Shown: in pieces, positions 1 through 9,428 of the stretch | How positions within the stretch are numbered: the first letter of the stretch is position 1 | How the letters are laid out: the number at the start of each line of letters is the position of its first letter | Assembly: GCF_000198775.1 (NCBI RefSeq) | Contig: NC_014722.1 | Span: 1,057,734-1,121,733 of the forward strand | Source: Mycetohabitans rhizoxinica HKI 454 | GTDB taxonomy: Bacteria; Pseudomonadota; Gammaproteobacteria; Burkholderiales; Burkholderiaceae | Direction of reading: 5' to 3' | DNA: 64,000 bases | Program-made: the position numbers and the translations under genes | The notes under the pieces: generated by a model | Seen by the model: the letters and a program-made list of their open reading frames with translations, nothing else | Told to the model about the DNA's origin: nothing | Database searches by the model: none

Positions 1-167
1 CGCCGGGCCTGCAACGCCAGAAAGCGCGCCGATAACGCGTTTGGCAGCGTGTCGTCAGCACGCGTGATCAGCGCGGTACGCGGCCAATCCAGCACGTGGG
101 CGAGCAGAATCCGGGCTTCCAGCGGGGCCAGCGGCGAGTTTCGCAGCAGTTGCGCGACGCAAGTCAT
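1..167 (-). CDS. prmC: PrmC (HemK), peptide release factor N5-glutamine methyltransferase, N-terminal part only
   Basis: The reading frame begins at the ATG complementary to 165-167 and runs off the window edge after about 55 residues. The visible N-terminus, with an ARILLAHVLDW segment followed by RTALITR, matches the helical substrate-binding domain that precedes the methyltransferase fold in PrmC. PrmC methylates the glutamine of the GGQ motif in release factors. It starts 7 bases after the prfA stop codon, so the two are almost certainly co-transcribed and PrmC modifies the product of its neighbour. The catalytic NPPY motif lies outside the window. Confidence 0.85.
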   Translation of the reverse strand, partial: MTCVAQLLRNSPLAPLEARILLAHVLDWPRTALITRADDTLPNALSARFLALQAR

Positions 168-174
168 GATGCGC

Positions 175-1257
175 TTACTCGATCTCGCCCATCGCGGCGA
201 GCAGCTCGGCCTGATGTTCCGAGACAAGCGCGTCGATGAGCGCGTCTAGGTCGCCGTCCATCATCTGTTCCAGCTTGTACAGCGTCACGTTGATCCGGTG
301 GTCGGTCAGCCGGCCCTGCGGGAAATTGTAGGTGCGAATGCGCTCGGAGCGATCGCCCGAGCCCACGAGGCTTTTGCGGGTGGCGGCCTCCTTCGCATGC
401 TGCTCCTGATATTGCTTGTCCTTAATGCGGGCGGCCAGCACCTTCATCGCGCGGTCCTTGTTTTTGTGCTGCGAGCGATCGTCCTGGCATTCCACTACGA
501 TGCCGGTTGGCAGGTGCGTGATGCGCACCGCCGAGTCGGTCTTGTTGATGTGCTGGCCGCCGGCGCCAGACGCGCGGAACGTGTCAATGCGCAAATCGGC
601 TGGATTAAGCTCGATTTCGGCGATCTCGTCCGCTTCTGGCATCACGGCGACCGTGCAAGCCGACGTGTGGATACGCCCCTGCGTCTCGGTGGCCGGCACC
701 CGCTGCACGCGATGCCCGCCTGACTCGAATTTGAGCCGCGAATAGGCGCCCTGGCCGATGATACGAACGATCACTTCCTTATAGCCGCCCAGGTCCGACG
801 CGCTTTCCGACATCATCTCGACCTGCCAGCGATGGCGTTCCGCATAGCGCAGGTACATGCGCAGCAGATCGCCGGCGAATAGCGCGCTCTCGTCGCCGCC
901 GGTGCCGGCGCGAATTTCCACAAAGATGTTGCGCTCGTCGTTCGGGTCCTTGGGCAGTAGCATTTTCTGCAAGTCGCGCTCCAGTTGCTCCATCCGGCTG
1001 CGCGCCGTATTAAGTTCGTCCTCCGCGAAATCCCGCATCGATGGATCGGTCAGCAATTCCTGAGCGGTCGCCTCATCGTTGCGCGCGGTTTTCCACTGCG
1101 CATATTGCTCGACCACTGGCGCGAGTTCCGCGTGCTCGCGGGTCAGCTTGCGGTACTGGTCGAGATCGGACGTGACATCTTCGCGCGAAAGTAGTTCGTT
1201 CAACTCCGGCAGTCGCTTGGTAAGCTGCTCCAGCTTGGCTTGCATACTCGGTTTCAT
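175..1257 (-). CDS. prfA: Peptide chain release factor 1
   Basis: RF1 recognises UAA and UAG stop codons in the ribosomal A site and triggers peptidyl-tRNA hydrolysis. From the chosen start ([12 protein letters not shown]) the protein has 360 residues, the usual length for Burkholderia RF1. The PAT stop-codon recognition tripeptide is at about 188-190 and the catalytic GGQ at about 233-235, within [15 protein letters not shown] start five codons further upstream is in frame but would add residues the family lacks. prmC follows 7 bases later and hemA lies upstream in the same orientation, the common betaproteobacterial hemA-prfA-prmC order. Confidence 0.97.
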   Translation of the reverse strand: MKPSMQAKLEQLTKRLPELNELLSREDVTSDLDQYRKLTREHAELAPVVEQYAQWKTARNDEATAQELLTDPSMRDFAEDELNTARSRMEQLERDLQKMLLPKDPNDERNIFVEIRAGTGGDESALFAGDLLRMYLRYAERHRWQVEMMSESASDLGGYKEVIVRIIGQGAYSRLKFESGGHRVQRVPATETQGRIHTSACTVAVMPEADEIAEIELNPADLRIDTFRASGAGGQHINKTDSAVRITHLPTGIVVECQDDRSQHKNKDRAMKVLAARIKDKQYQEQHAKEAATRKSLVGSGDRSERIRTYNFPQGRLTDHRINVTLYKLEQMMDGDLDALIDALVSEHQAELLAAMGEIE

Positions 1258-1351
1258 CGGCGCATCTGGCAAAGGGTGCGAACGGGGTCGCGTTCAATGG
1301 AAAACGAAGGCACGCTCGACGATACGCGCGTGCCGGCGGGGGCGAGCGCCA

Positions 1352-2686
1352 CTAACGCTCAGAGGGGCCGGCGTGCTGGTAGAAGCCGGACATCAGGTCG
1401 ACCAGCTTGTCGCGATCGCCGCCGGCCGCGTGGGTCAGCGCATGCGTCGGACCATGGATGAACTTGTTGGTCAGCGCCTGCGACAGTGCCTCGAGCACGG
1501 CGGCGGGATCGTCGCCGCGTGCCAGCATTTTCTGAGCGCGCTCCAACTCCACGCGGCGCAGCCGGTCGGCTTGCGTGTGCATGTGACGGATCACCGGCAC
1601 GATGCTGCGTTGCTCGAGCCAGTGCATAAAGGCTTGCACGCGTGTCTCGATAATCGCCTCGGCCTGCGCGACGGCGGCTTGCCGGATGGCATTGCTTTCC
1701 CGCACGATCGAGCCGAGGTCGTCCACCGTATAAAGGAACACGTCGTCCAGCTCGGCCACTTCGGGCTCGATGTCGCGCGGCACCGCCAGGTCCACCATGA
1801 ACATTGGCCGGTGCTTGCGTGCCTTGAGCGCGCGCTCTACCGCGCCCAGGCCGATGAGCGGCAGGGTAGACGCGGTACATGACACGACGATGTCGAACTC
1901 GTGCAGCCGCGACGGCAGCTCGGCGAGCATGATCGCCTTGCCGCCGAAGCGCTCGGCTAGCTTGCTGCCGCGCTCCACGGTGCGGTTGGCGACGATCAGC
2001 TCACGCGGATTCTGCGCGGCGAAATGCGTCGCACACAACTCGATCATCTCGCCGGCACCGATGAACAACACGCGTTGCCCGGCGATGTTCTCGAAAATGC
2101 GTTGCGCCAACCGCACTGCCGCGGCAGCCATCGATACCGAATGCGCGCCGATCTCCGTCTGCCCGCGCACTTCCTTGGCCACCGCGAACGTACGCTGAAA
2201 CAACTGGTTCAGGTAGGTACCGAGCGCACCGGCTTCCGACGCGGTACGCACGGCGTCCTTCATTTGGCCCAGGATCTGGGTTTCGCCGAGCACCATCGAG
2301 TCCAGGCCCGATGCCACTCGCATCGCATGGCGGACTGCTTCGGACTGCGGCAACGCGTAGATATGCGGGGCAAGCTTCTCGACCGAGATCCGGTGATAGC
2401 TCGACAGCCACGCGATCGCATGTTCGCGCGCGGCGCGGTCGTCGGTCGCACAGTAGAGTTCGGTCCGATTGCAGGTTGACAGTATCGCGGCCTCCGCCAG
2501 TGCTTGCTGTGCGTGCGCGATACGCGTGGCGGCACTGGGGGCCGCGATGTGTGCCTCATCGCGCCGCGCCCACGCGTCCTTAAGCGTGTGCAAGGCTGGC
2601 TTGATCTGCTCGAGCGGAAACGCCACGCGCTCGCGCAATGCGACCGGCGCGGTGTGGTGGTTGATCCCGATGGTGAGCAGGTGCAT
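1352..2686 (-). CDS. hemA: Glutamyl-tRNA reductase
   Basis: HemA reduces the glutamate of glutamyl-tRNA(Glu) to glutamate-1-semialdehyde with NADPH, the first committed step of C5-pathway haem synthesis. The 444-residue protein starts at [14 protein letters not shown]. The catalytic cysteine is C72 in [24 protein letters not shown] is the conserved substrate-domain block, and FIGAGEM marks the NADPH-binding Rossmann fold; a C-terminal dimerisation helix follows. Residues about 38-62 form an alanine-rich insertion-like stretch. The open frame extends 28 codons further upstream, but that part has no family similarity, so the internal ATG was chosen. Confidence 0.96.
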   Translation of the reverse strand: MHLLTIGINHHTAPVALRERVAFPLEQIKPALHTLKDAWARRDEAHIAAPSAATRIAHAQQALAEAAILSTCNRTELYCATDDRAAREHAIAWLSSYHRISVEKLAPHIYALPQSEAVRHAMRVASGLDSMVLGETQILGQMKDAVRTASEAGALGTYLNQLFQRTFAVAKEVRGQTEIGAHSVSMAAAAVRLAQRIFENIAGQRVLFIGAGEMIELCATHFAAQNPRELIVANRTVERGSKLAERFGGKAIMLAELPSRLHEFDIVVSCTASTLPLIGLGAVERALKARKHRPMFMVDLAVPRDIEPEVAELDDVFLYTVDDLGSIVRESNAIRQAAVAQAEAIIETRVQAFMHWLEQRSIVPVIRHMHTQADRLRRVELERAQKMLARGDDPAAVLEALSQALTNKFIHGPTHALTHAAGGDRDKLVDLMSGFYQHAGPSER

Positions 2687-2952
2687 GGTTGCCGTCAAAA
2701 GTAGCCCATCATTATAACTTTTTTGGCCGTTGGCCACCCCCGGCTGCCGGCGCCATCCGGCACGCCGCACGGCGGCACTGCCCGCGCTTATCTCGGCGCG
2801 TTGGCCGCCGGTGCGGTTAAACTGGCCGGCAACGCGAGTGGGCTGTTCGAGGATGGCGAGGTGCTCGAATGGTCGCTGTGCGTGCTTGGCGCGATGACGG
2901 CCGTGGCCGTGACCGTCTCGCTTGGCTCACATCCTTTTTGCCGGTGAACTCA

Positions 2953-4773
2953 ATGAACGCCCGACAAACCGCCGCCGATCAGGCGGTCTCCTTCCCCGAG
3001 CGGCTAGCGCGGCTGCGCGATGCGATGAAGCGTGCCGATCTGGCCGCGTATATCGTGCCGTCCGCTGATCCGCACTTGTCCGAGTACCTGCCGCAACGCT
3101 GGCAGGGCCGTGCGTGGCTGTCTGGCTTCACTGGCTCGGCGGGTCTGTTGGTCGTGACGTCGGACTTTGCGGGACTGTGGACCGACAGCCGTTACTGGGT
3201 GCAGGCTGCCGCGGAACTGGCCGACAGCGGCATCGAGTTGATGAGGATTCAGGCGGGGCAGACGCAGCCCCATGTGGACTGGCTCGCCACGCACCTGGAA
3301 CCCGGTGCGCAGGTCGGCGTGGATGGCAGCACGCTGGGCCTGGCCGCCGCCCGTGTGTTGCAGGACGCGTTGCAGGCGGCTGGTGTGCAACTGCGCGCCG
3401 ACGTGGACCTGCTCGAGCTAATCTGGGACGGCCGACCGACGCTGCCTGGGACGCCGGTGTACGAGCACGATCTTTCCTACGCGCCCGTGACCCGCGCGCA
3501 AAAGCTCGACCAGTTGCGCAGCGCGATGCGCGACAACGGTGCGGATTGGCATTTCGTCTCCACGTTGGATGACATCGCATGGATTTTCAACCTGCGCGGC
3601 GCCGACGTGAGCTACAACCCGGTCTTTGTCGCGCACGCGTTAATTGGGCCGCAGCACGCGACGCTGTACGTGGCCGACGGCAAGATCGACGCGATGTTGC
3701 GCGAGCGGTTGGCGCAAGACGGCGTGCGCGTTGCCCCCTACAGGGATGCGCCGGCGGCGCTAGCCGCGATTGAGCCCGATAGCACGCTGCTGATCGATCC
3801 GCGCCGCGTCACGTATGGGTTGATGCAAGCCGTGCAGCCTGGTGTGAAACTCGTCGAGGCGGTGAATCCGTCGACCTTCGCAAAGTCGCGCAAGACGCAA
3901 GCGGAAGCCGTCCATGTGCGCGCGACGATGGAGCAGGACGGCGCTGCGCTTGCGGAATTTTTTGCGTGGTTTGAACAGGCACTCGGGCGCGAGCGCCTCA
4001 CCGAATTGACAATCGACGAAAAGCTTACCGCCGCGCGAGCACGCCGCCCCGGCTTCGTGTCCCTTAGCTTTCCGACGATCGCCGCGTTCAACGCCAATGG
4101 CGCGATGCCGCACTATCGCGCGACGCCGCAGTCGCATGCACTAATCGAGGGCGACGGTCTGCTGTTGATCGACTCCGGCGGCCAGTATCTGGGCGGCACC
4201 ACCGATATCACACGCGTTGTGCCGGTGGGCCGGACCCGCGCCGAGCAGCGGCGCGATTTCACGCTGGTGCTCAAGGGCATGATTGCGTTGTCGCGCACGA
4301 CGTTTCCGCGGGGCGTGCGCTCGCCGATGCTGGACGCAATCGCACGGGCGCCGATTTGGGACGCATGCATGGACTTTGGACACGGCACGGGCCATGGGGT
4401 CGGCTACTTCCTGAACGTGCATGAAGGACCGCAGGTGATTTCGCACTACGCGCCGGCCGAGTCCTACACGGCGATGGAAAAAGGCATGATTACGTCGAAC
4501 GAGCCTGGTATTTACCGTCCCGGCCAGTGGGGCATCCGCATCGAAAACTTGCTGTTGAGCCAGCCGGCGCGCACGAGCGAGTTCGGTGAGTTCCTCTGCT
4601 TTGAGACGTTGACGCTGTGTCCGATCGATACCCGTTGCATCGAGCGGTCGTTGCTGCGTGAAGACGAAGTGGCCTGGCTCAATGCTTATCACGCGCAAGT
4701 GCGTGAGCGGGTCGGCAAGCATCTGAGCAGCGACGCGAAGGCGTGGCTCGAGACCCGCACCGCGGCAATCTAA
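2953..4773 (+). CDS. Xaa-Pro aminopeptidase (aminopeptidase P, M24B family)
   Basis: This cytoplasmic metallopeptidase removes N-terminal residues preceding proline. The 606-residue protein is the long three-domain form. Two creatinase-like N-terminal domains (with HLSEYLPQRWQGRAWLSGFT early on) precede the pita-bread catalytic domain. Likely metal ligands are the two aspartates of DSGGQYLGGTTDITR, the histidine in DFGHGTGHGVGYF, and glutamates in TSNEPGIYRPG and the C-terminal EFLCFETLT segment. The ATG at 2953 was chosen because the 28 upstream in-frame codons look non-coding. The family is often labelled pepP, but the long form differs from E. coli PepP, so no symbol is given. Confidence 0.93.
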   Translation: MNARQTAADQAVSFPERLARLRDAMKRADLAAYIVPSADPHLSEYLPQRWQGRAWLSGFTGSAGLLVVTSDFAGLWTDSRYWVQAAAELADSGIELMRIQAGQTQPHVDWLATHLEPGAQVGVDGSTLGLAAARVLQDALQAAGVQLRADVDLLELIWDGRPTLPGTPVYEHDLSYAPVTRAQKLDQLRSAMRDNGADWHFVSTLDDIAWIFNLRGADVSYNPVFVAHALIGPQHATLYVADGKIDAMLRERLAQDGVRVAPYRDAPAALAAIEPDSTLLIDPRRVTYGLMQAVQPGVKLVEAVNPSTFAKSRKTQAEAVHVRATMEQDGAALAEFFAWFEQALGRERLTELTIDEKLTAARARRPGFVSLSFPTIAAFNANGAMPHYRATPQSHALIEGDGLLLIDSGGQYLGGTTDITRVVPVGRTRAEQRRDFTLVLKGMIALSRTTFPRGVRSPMLDAIARAPIWDACMDFGHGTGHGVGYFLNVHEGPQVISHYAPAESYTAMEKGMITSNEPGIYRPGQWGIRIENLLLSQPARTSEFGEFLCFETLTLCPIDTRCIERSLLREDEVAWLNAYHAQVRERVGKHLSSDAKAWLETRTAAI

Positions 4774-5042
4774 CGCTACATCGCGATTTCCGGGCGTCTG
4801 AAGCCGGCCAAGCCGGAACCGCGGATCTTCCGGTTGACCGCGCCGTGTCCCACCCGCATCTGCCGGACATCCAGCTGGGTGAAATCGCCTTCATCGACGA
4901 CAACCAGTACAACGCGCAGGCGGCCGACGCGATTGGCTGGCGCGGCGCGCATCACATGGATGCCGCATCGACGCGCCAACGCCTGCGCCAATTGGGCAAC
5001 TGGGGCTGCCGATCTGAGCCGCACAAGCGGCCCGCGATCTGA
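4774..5042 (+). pseudogene. Decayed HAD-superfamily hydrolase, C-terminal remnant with a frameshift
   Basis: Directly after the aminopeptidase stop, frame 1 reads AISGRLKPAKPEPRIF, which resembles the lysine-containing motif III of HAD class I hydrolases. About 30 bases later the similarity moves to another frame, reading GEIAFIDDNQYNAQAADAIG. That resembles HAD motif IV (the DD pair) and its flanking helix, and continues through WRGAHHMDA to a stop at 5042. Two consecutive HAD motifs in two frames, with no upstream motif I (DxDGT), indicate a 5'-truncated and frameshifted gene. The original substrate cannot be inferred. Confidence 0.7.
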
Positions 5043-5044
5043 TG

Positions 5045-6712
5045 TCAACGCGTGATCGGCTTGTACCGCAGCCGCTTCGGTGCGGCTGCCTCGTCGCCAA
5101 GCCGTGCTCGCTTGTCGGCTTCATATTCCTGGTAGTTGCCATTGAAGAACACCACCTGCGAGTCGCCTTCAAACGCGAGGATGTGCGTGGCAATCCGGTC
5201 CAGGAACCAGCGGTCGTGCGAAATCACCATCACTGATCCCGCGAATTCGAGCAGCGCATCCTCGAGCGCGCGCAACGTTTCGACGTCCAGGTCGTTTGAC
5301 GGTTCGTCTAGCAGCAGCACGTTACCCCCGGCGATCAGCGTCTTGGCCATGTGCAGCCGTCCGCGTTCGCCTCCTGACAGGTTCCCGACCTGCTTTTGCT
5401 GATCGGCGCCGCGGAAATTGAAGCGGCCGATGTACGCACGCGATGGCGTTTCGTAGCGGCCGACCGTCAGCACGTCCGCGCCGCCGGAAATTTCCTCGAA
5501 CACCGTTTTGTCGGCGGCCAGCGCATCACGGCTTTGGTCCACATAGGCGAGCTTGACCGTGGGTCCGAGTTTGACGGTGCCGCAGTCCGGTTGCTCGCGG
5601 CCCGTGATCATCCGGAACAGCGTCGACTTGCCCGCACCGTTCGGCCCGATGATGCCGACGATCGCGCCGGGTGGTACCGAAAAGCTTAGATTGTCGATCA
5701 GTAGGCGGTCGCCGAAGCTTTTGCTGACGTTCTGAAATTCGATGACTTCGTTGCCGAGACGCTCGCCCACCGGGATGAAGATCTCCTGCGTCTCGTTGCG
5801 CTTCTGGTATTCGACGCTGTTCAATTCTTCGAAGCGGGCGATACGCGCCTTGGACTTGGCCTGGCGGCCCTTCGGATTCTGGCGTACCCACTCCAGTTCC
5901 TTATGAATTGCCTTCTGACGAGCGGACTCCGCCGCCTCTTCCTGCTTCAGGCGAGTTTCCTTCTGGTCCAGCCAACTGCTGTAATTGCCTTTCCACGGGA
6001 TGCCGTGGCCCCGGTCCAACTCCAGAATCCACTCCGCTGCGTTATCCAGGAAGTAGCGATCGTGCGTGACGGCCACGACCGTGCCCGAGAAGCGCACCAG
6101 GAATTGTTCGAGCCACTCGACCGATTCCGCGTCGAGGTGGTTCGTCGGCTCGTCGAGCAGCAGCATGTCGGGCTTTTGCAGCAGCAGCTTGCACAGCGCG
6201 ACACGGCGTTTCTCGCCGCCGGATAAGTGCTCGATCCGGGCGTCCCATGGTGGCAGTCGCAGCGCGTCGGCTGCCACCTCGAGTTGCTGCTCAGCGCTAC
6301 CGCCTTCGGCGGTGGCCAGGATCGCCTCGTACTTGGCCTGGTCAGCGGCTAGCGCGTCGAAGTCGGCGTCCGGCTCCGCATAGGCCGCGTAGATTTCATC
6401 AAGCCGCTGCTGCGCGTGGAACAGCTCGCCAAGGCCTTCCTCGACCGCTTGCTTGACCGTGTGCTGCGGGTTGAGTTGTGGCTCCTGTGGCAGGTAGCCG
6501 ATCTGGATGTTGGACATCGGGGTTGCGTCACCCTCGATGTCCTTGTCCAATCCGGCCATGATTTTCAGCAAGGTCGATTTGCCCGAGCCATTCAGGCCGA
6601 GCACACCGATCTTCGCGCCGGGAAAGAACGACAGCGAGATGTCCTTCAGGATATGTCGCTTGGGCGGCACGATCTTGCCGACCCGGTTCATGGTAAAGAC
6701 GTATTGAGCCAT
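5045..6712 (-). CDS. ettA: Energy-dependent translational throttle protein EttA (ABC-F ATPase)
   Basis: EttA binds the ribosomal E site and gates entry of 70S initiation complexes into elongation according to the ATP/ADP ratio. The 555-residue protein starts at MAQYVFTMNRVGK, the family N-terminus. It holds two ABC domains: Walker A GLNGSGKST with signature LSGGEKRR, and Walker A GPNGAGKST with signature LSGGERGR. Both Walker B motifs end in LLLDEP. The charged linker and arm region between the domains is present and there are no membrane segments. The frame stays open 88 codons upstream, but those residues are low-complexity and not conserved. Confidence 0.96.
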   Translation of the reverse strand: MAQYVFTMNRVGKIVPPKRHILKDISLSFFPGAKIGVLGLNGSGKSTLLKIMAGLDKDIEGDATPMSNIQIGYLPQEPQLNPQHTVKQAVEEGLGELFHAQQRLDEIYAAYAEPDADFDALAADQAKYEAILATAEGGSAEQQLEVAADALRLPPWDARIEHLSGGEKRRVALCKLLLQKPDMLLLDEPTNHLDAESVEWLEQFLVRFSGTVVAVTHDRYFLDNAAEWILELDRGHGIPWKGNYSSWLDQKETRLKQEEAAESARQKAIHKELEWVRQNPKGRQAKSKARIARFEELNSVEYQKRNETQEIFIPVGERLGNEVIEFQNVSKSFGDRLLIDNLSFSVPPGAIVGIIGPNGAGKSTLFRMITGREQPDCGTVKLGPTVKLAYVDQSRDALAADKTVFEEISGGADVLTVGRYETPSRAYIGRFNFRGADQQKQVGNLSGGERGRLHMAKTLIAGGNVLLLDEPSNDLDVETLRALEDALLEFAGSVMVISHDRWFLDRIATHILAFEGDSQVVFFNGNYQEYEADKRARLGDEAAAPKRLRYKPITR

Positions 6713-7218
6713 TGGGTTTGCGTAACGGAGACGAAGCTGGAGGGGGCAGCTTGGCACGGGCGCAAAGCGCGTGCGCGGCTGCCTAAAACCACTATTGTAC
6801 GGCTCCGGGCGCCGATGGCAGGTCGCATTGGCCGTGTGGTGGCTTGGCCGACGTGCGAGCGGTGCTATAGAATGAGGCGGCGCGACACCGCCCGCTCGTG
6901 GCCACCGCATGCTAAATTGCCGTAGTTTGCAGTTGTATTGCGCTGCTGCTACGATCCGGTTTCGGGCATGTCCCACTTTTCTTTCCTGTTCTGATCAACC
7001 GACACCGAGGGAGGCGCAGTGATGTTGATACCGCAGATCGCCGTCCCACGCGTGGCGCTACAGCACCGTTAGGCGCTGCCGGCGCGGGTTGCCGAGCACC
7101 CGCGCGGTTTCCCGACAGATCCGCTGCTTGTCGCCGGTTTTATCCGGCCCGCATCGTCTGTCCGTTTCTGTTTCTCTCTTGGGCAGTCCTGCGACCAGCG
7201 AGTCGCGGGCCGTGGCAA
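6713..7218. other. Intergenic region between divergent ettA and the ABC exporter, with a short leader-like ORF and hairpin
   Basis: This 506-bp region separates two divergent genes. A weak sigma70-like pair on the + strand is TTGGCC at 6844-6849 and TATAGA at 6866-6871 (16-bp spacer). A 16-codon ORF occupies 7022-7072 after a GAGGGAGG purine stretch. It is followed by a GC-rich hairpin with an 8-bp stem, 7082-7089 pairing with 7098-7105. No longer gene is supported. Confidence 0.4.
7022..7072 (+). CDS. Possible 16-residue leader peptide upstream of the ABC exporter
   Basis: An ATG at 7022 lies 6-8 bases after a good GAGGGAGG Shine-Dalgarno sequence and opens a 16-codon frame ending in TAG. 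An 8-bp GC-rich stem-loop begins 10 bases after the stop. Leader ORF plus hairpin could be an attenuation arrangement, but there is no run of one regulatory codon and no strong U-tract, so this is only a candidate. Confidence 0.25.
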   Translation: MLIPQIAVPRVALQHR

Positions 7219-9111
7219 ATGGTTCGAAAAAAAATCAACTTTGGCGGACAAGCCTTCAAGGCTGTCCTCGGTTTCACCTTTTCGCATTGGGGTAAGCAGC
7301 CCTGGCGGATCGCGGCGATCGCATCACTGGCGTTGTTGTCAGCGCTCGCCGATGTGCTGACGCCGCTTTATGCGGGACGCCTGATCGACGCGCTTACCAC
7401 CAGCGCGAGCGGCGCCGCCGGCAAGCAGGCCGCATGGCGCGCGGCGGTTTCGGCCTTCTGGACCCTGGCGGCGCTAGGGTTGGGTGGCATGTTGATGCGC
7501 CAGTTTGGTTTCCTGAACATCATCGTGCTCACGCTAAAGATGATGAGCGAGATTGCGTCCAGCGCGTTCTATCGCGTGCAGCGTTTCTCCGCCGACTGGC
7601 ATGCAAACAGCTTTGCCGGCTCGACGGTGCGCAAGGTCACGCGCGGTATGTGGGCGCTGGACCTGCTTAACGACACGTTGCTGATCGCGCTGCTGCCGTC
7701 GCTGGTCATGCTCGTCGGTGCCACCGTGCTGCTCGGCGTGCAGTGGCCGGTGATGGGCATCGTGGTTGGCATCGGATCAATTGTGTATGTCGCGGTCACT
7801 GTGGTGCTATCGCTTGGTTACGTGGCGCCGGCCGCGCGGCTGGGGAATGCGTGGGACACGCGGATGGGCGGCGCGTTGGCCGACGCGGTCAGCTGCAACG
7901 CTGTGGTGAAGGCGTTCGGTGCCGAACAGCGCGAGGACGCGCGCCTTGCCCGTGTAATCGTCAAGTGGCGACAACGCACGCGCCGTACTTGGATCCGCGG
8001 TACGCTCAACGGTGGCGTGCAGGGTGGCATGCTGGTCGCGATGCAGGCTGCGATTCTCGGGGTGGCCCTGCTGCTGTGGGTTCGCGACTTGGCCAGCGTG
8101 GGCGACATCACCTTTGCGCTGACCCTGTTCTTCATGTTGCAGGGGTATCTGCGCGAAGTGGGCATGCACATCCGCAACCTGCAGCGTTCAGTCAACGACA
8201 TGGAGGAACTGGTGTCGTTGCAGGCGCAGCCCTTGGGTATCGACGACAAACCGGGCGCGGGGCGTATCGTGATCCGCCGGGGCGAGATCTGCTTCGAGCA
8301 CGTGACGTTCCGATACGGCGCTCACACAACACCGCTGTATGAGGATTTCTCTGTGCGCATCGCCCCCGGCGAGCGTGTCGGCCTGGTCGGCCATTCAGGC
8401 TCGGGCAAGACGACGTTCATTAAGCTGATCCAGCGGCTGCACGACGTAAGCAGCGGGCAGATCATGATCGACGGGCAGAACATCGCCGACGTCCAGCAGG
8501 CGTCGCTGCGCAGCCAGATCGCGATCGTGCAGCAGGAGCCCCTGCTGTTCCATCGCTCGCTGGCCGAAAACATCGCGTATGCGAAGCCCGGCGCAAGCCG
8601 CGCGGAAATTGAGCGGGCGGCGAAGCTGGCCAGCGCTCACGACTTCATCACCGCGCTGCCCGACGGCTACGAGACGTTGGTTGGCGAGCGGGGCGTCAAA
8701 CTGTCCGGCGGCGAGCGCCAGCGGGTGGCGATCGCGCGTGCCTTCCTCGCCGACGCGCCGATCCTCATCCTGGACGAGGCGACCTCTAGCCTGGACAGCG
8801 AGAGCGAGGTGCTGATCCAGCGGGCGATGGAGCGACTGATGATGGGGCGCACAACGCTGGTCGTCGCGCACCGTCTGTCGACGGTCCGAGCACTGGACCG
8901 GCTGCTCGTGATGGATAAGGGGCGGATTGTCGAGGAAGGCAGCCACGATGAATTGATTCGCGTGGAGGGCGGCTTCTACCGGCGGTTGTTCGAGCGCCAG
9001 GCGCTGGCGTTGACGCGAGGAGGGGACGCCACTGGTGCGGCGGTGGGGCGCCGGCAGGCCTCGGCCGCCGGCGTGCCGGATGCCGAGGTGTCGCTGCCGT
9101 TGCCTGAGTAG
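7219..9111 (+). CDS. ABC exporter, fused permease and ATP-binding protein
   Basis: This is a half-transporter of the MsbA/multidrug type, expected to dimerise in the inner membrane and export a hydrophobic substrate. Residues about 25-330 contain roughly six hydrophobic spans, beginning with IAAIASLALLSALADVL. The nucleotide-binding domain follows, with Walker A GHSGSGKTTFIKL, signature KLSGGERQRVAIARA, Walker B ILILDEATSSLD and the H-loop in VVAHRLSTV. At 630 residues it is slightly longer than MsbA because of a non-conserved C-terminal tail after residue 600. No neighbour indicates a substrate, so no symbol is assigned. Confidence 0.9.
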   Translation: MVRKKINFGGQAFKAVLGFTFSHWGKQPWRIAAIASLALLSALADVLTPLYAGRLIDALTTSASGAAGKQAAWRAAVSAFWTLAALGLGGMLMRQFGFLNIIVLTLKMMSEIASSAFYRVQRFSADWHANSFAGSTVRKVTRGMWALDLLNDTLLIALLPSLVMLVGATVLLGVQWPVMGIVVGIGSIVYVAVTVVLSLGYVAPAARLGNAWDTRMGGALADAVSCNAVVKAFGAEQREDARLARVIVKWRQRTRRTWIRGTLNGGVQGGMLVAMQAAILGVALLLWVRDLASVGDITFALTLFFMLQGYLREVGMHIRNLQRSVNDMEELVSLQAQPLGIDDKPGAGRIVIRRGEICFEHVTFRYGAHTTPLYEDFSVRIAPGERVGLVGHSGSGKTTFIKLIQRLHDVSSGQIMIDGQNIADVQQASLRSQIAIVQQEPLLFHRSLAENIAYAKPGASRAEIERAAKLASAHDFITALPDGYETLVGERGVKLSGGERQRVAIARAFLADAPILILDEATSSLDSESEVLIQRAMERLMMGRTTLVVAHRLSTVRALDRLLVMDKGRIVEEGSHDELIRVEGGFYRRLFERQALALTRGGDATGAAVGRRQASAAGVPDAEVSLPLPE

Positions 9112-9414
9112 CGGGGCAGGGACCACAATGCACGGACATGGCCGTGGGTGACGCGCGCAGCTTGCCGCGGTGCAATGTCGGGTACTGCGGTGGCAGTGGA
9201 GGTGGCGATGCGTGAGTCACGAAGCGAGCCGCGGACATCTCGCCATTGACGACGGGACTGTTCCGTTCGCGTGTGCCCGCCATGGGCGGGGCTGGCACGG
9301 CGGGCGTTCAATGATGTCGGCGGTGCGTGGCCGGCGTCCGACCAGCGGCATGGTGTTGTGAAACGCAGCGCTACTGGAGCGCGCGCCGGCAACAGCGCGT
9401 TAGACGTTGAACAG
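9112..9414. other. Intergenic gap between the ABC exporter and ychF (convergent)
   Basis: About 300 bases between convergent stops. I see no gene. CCCGCC and GGCGGG around 9276-9290 form a short palindrome that might act in termination, but no T-tract follows. Confidence 0.4.
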
Positions 9415-9428
9415 TTAGACGTTGAACA
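9399..9428. repeat. 15-bp perfect tandem duplication across the ychF stop codon
   Basis: The 15-mer GTTAGACGTTGAACA occurs twice back to back, at 9399-9413 and 9414-9428. The second copy holds the last ychF codons and its stop (complement of 9415-9417). The first copy repeats that end just downstream of the gene, giving a second stop in the same register. It looks like a replication-slippage duplication and does not alter the protein. Confidence 0.9.

Noticed and set aside
2723..2947. 74-codon frame before the aminopeptidase P gene
   Set aside because: No ribosome site, no recognised domain and a composition like random GC-rich sequence; the aminopeptidase ATG at 2953 is better supported.
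6713..6976. 88-residue N-terminal extension of EttA
   Set aside because: Residues upstream of MAQYVFTMNRV are low-complexity and absent from the family; the internal ATG gives the standard 555-residue length.
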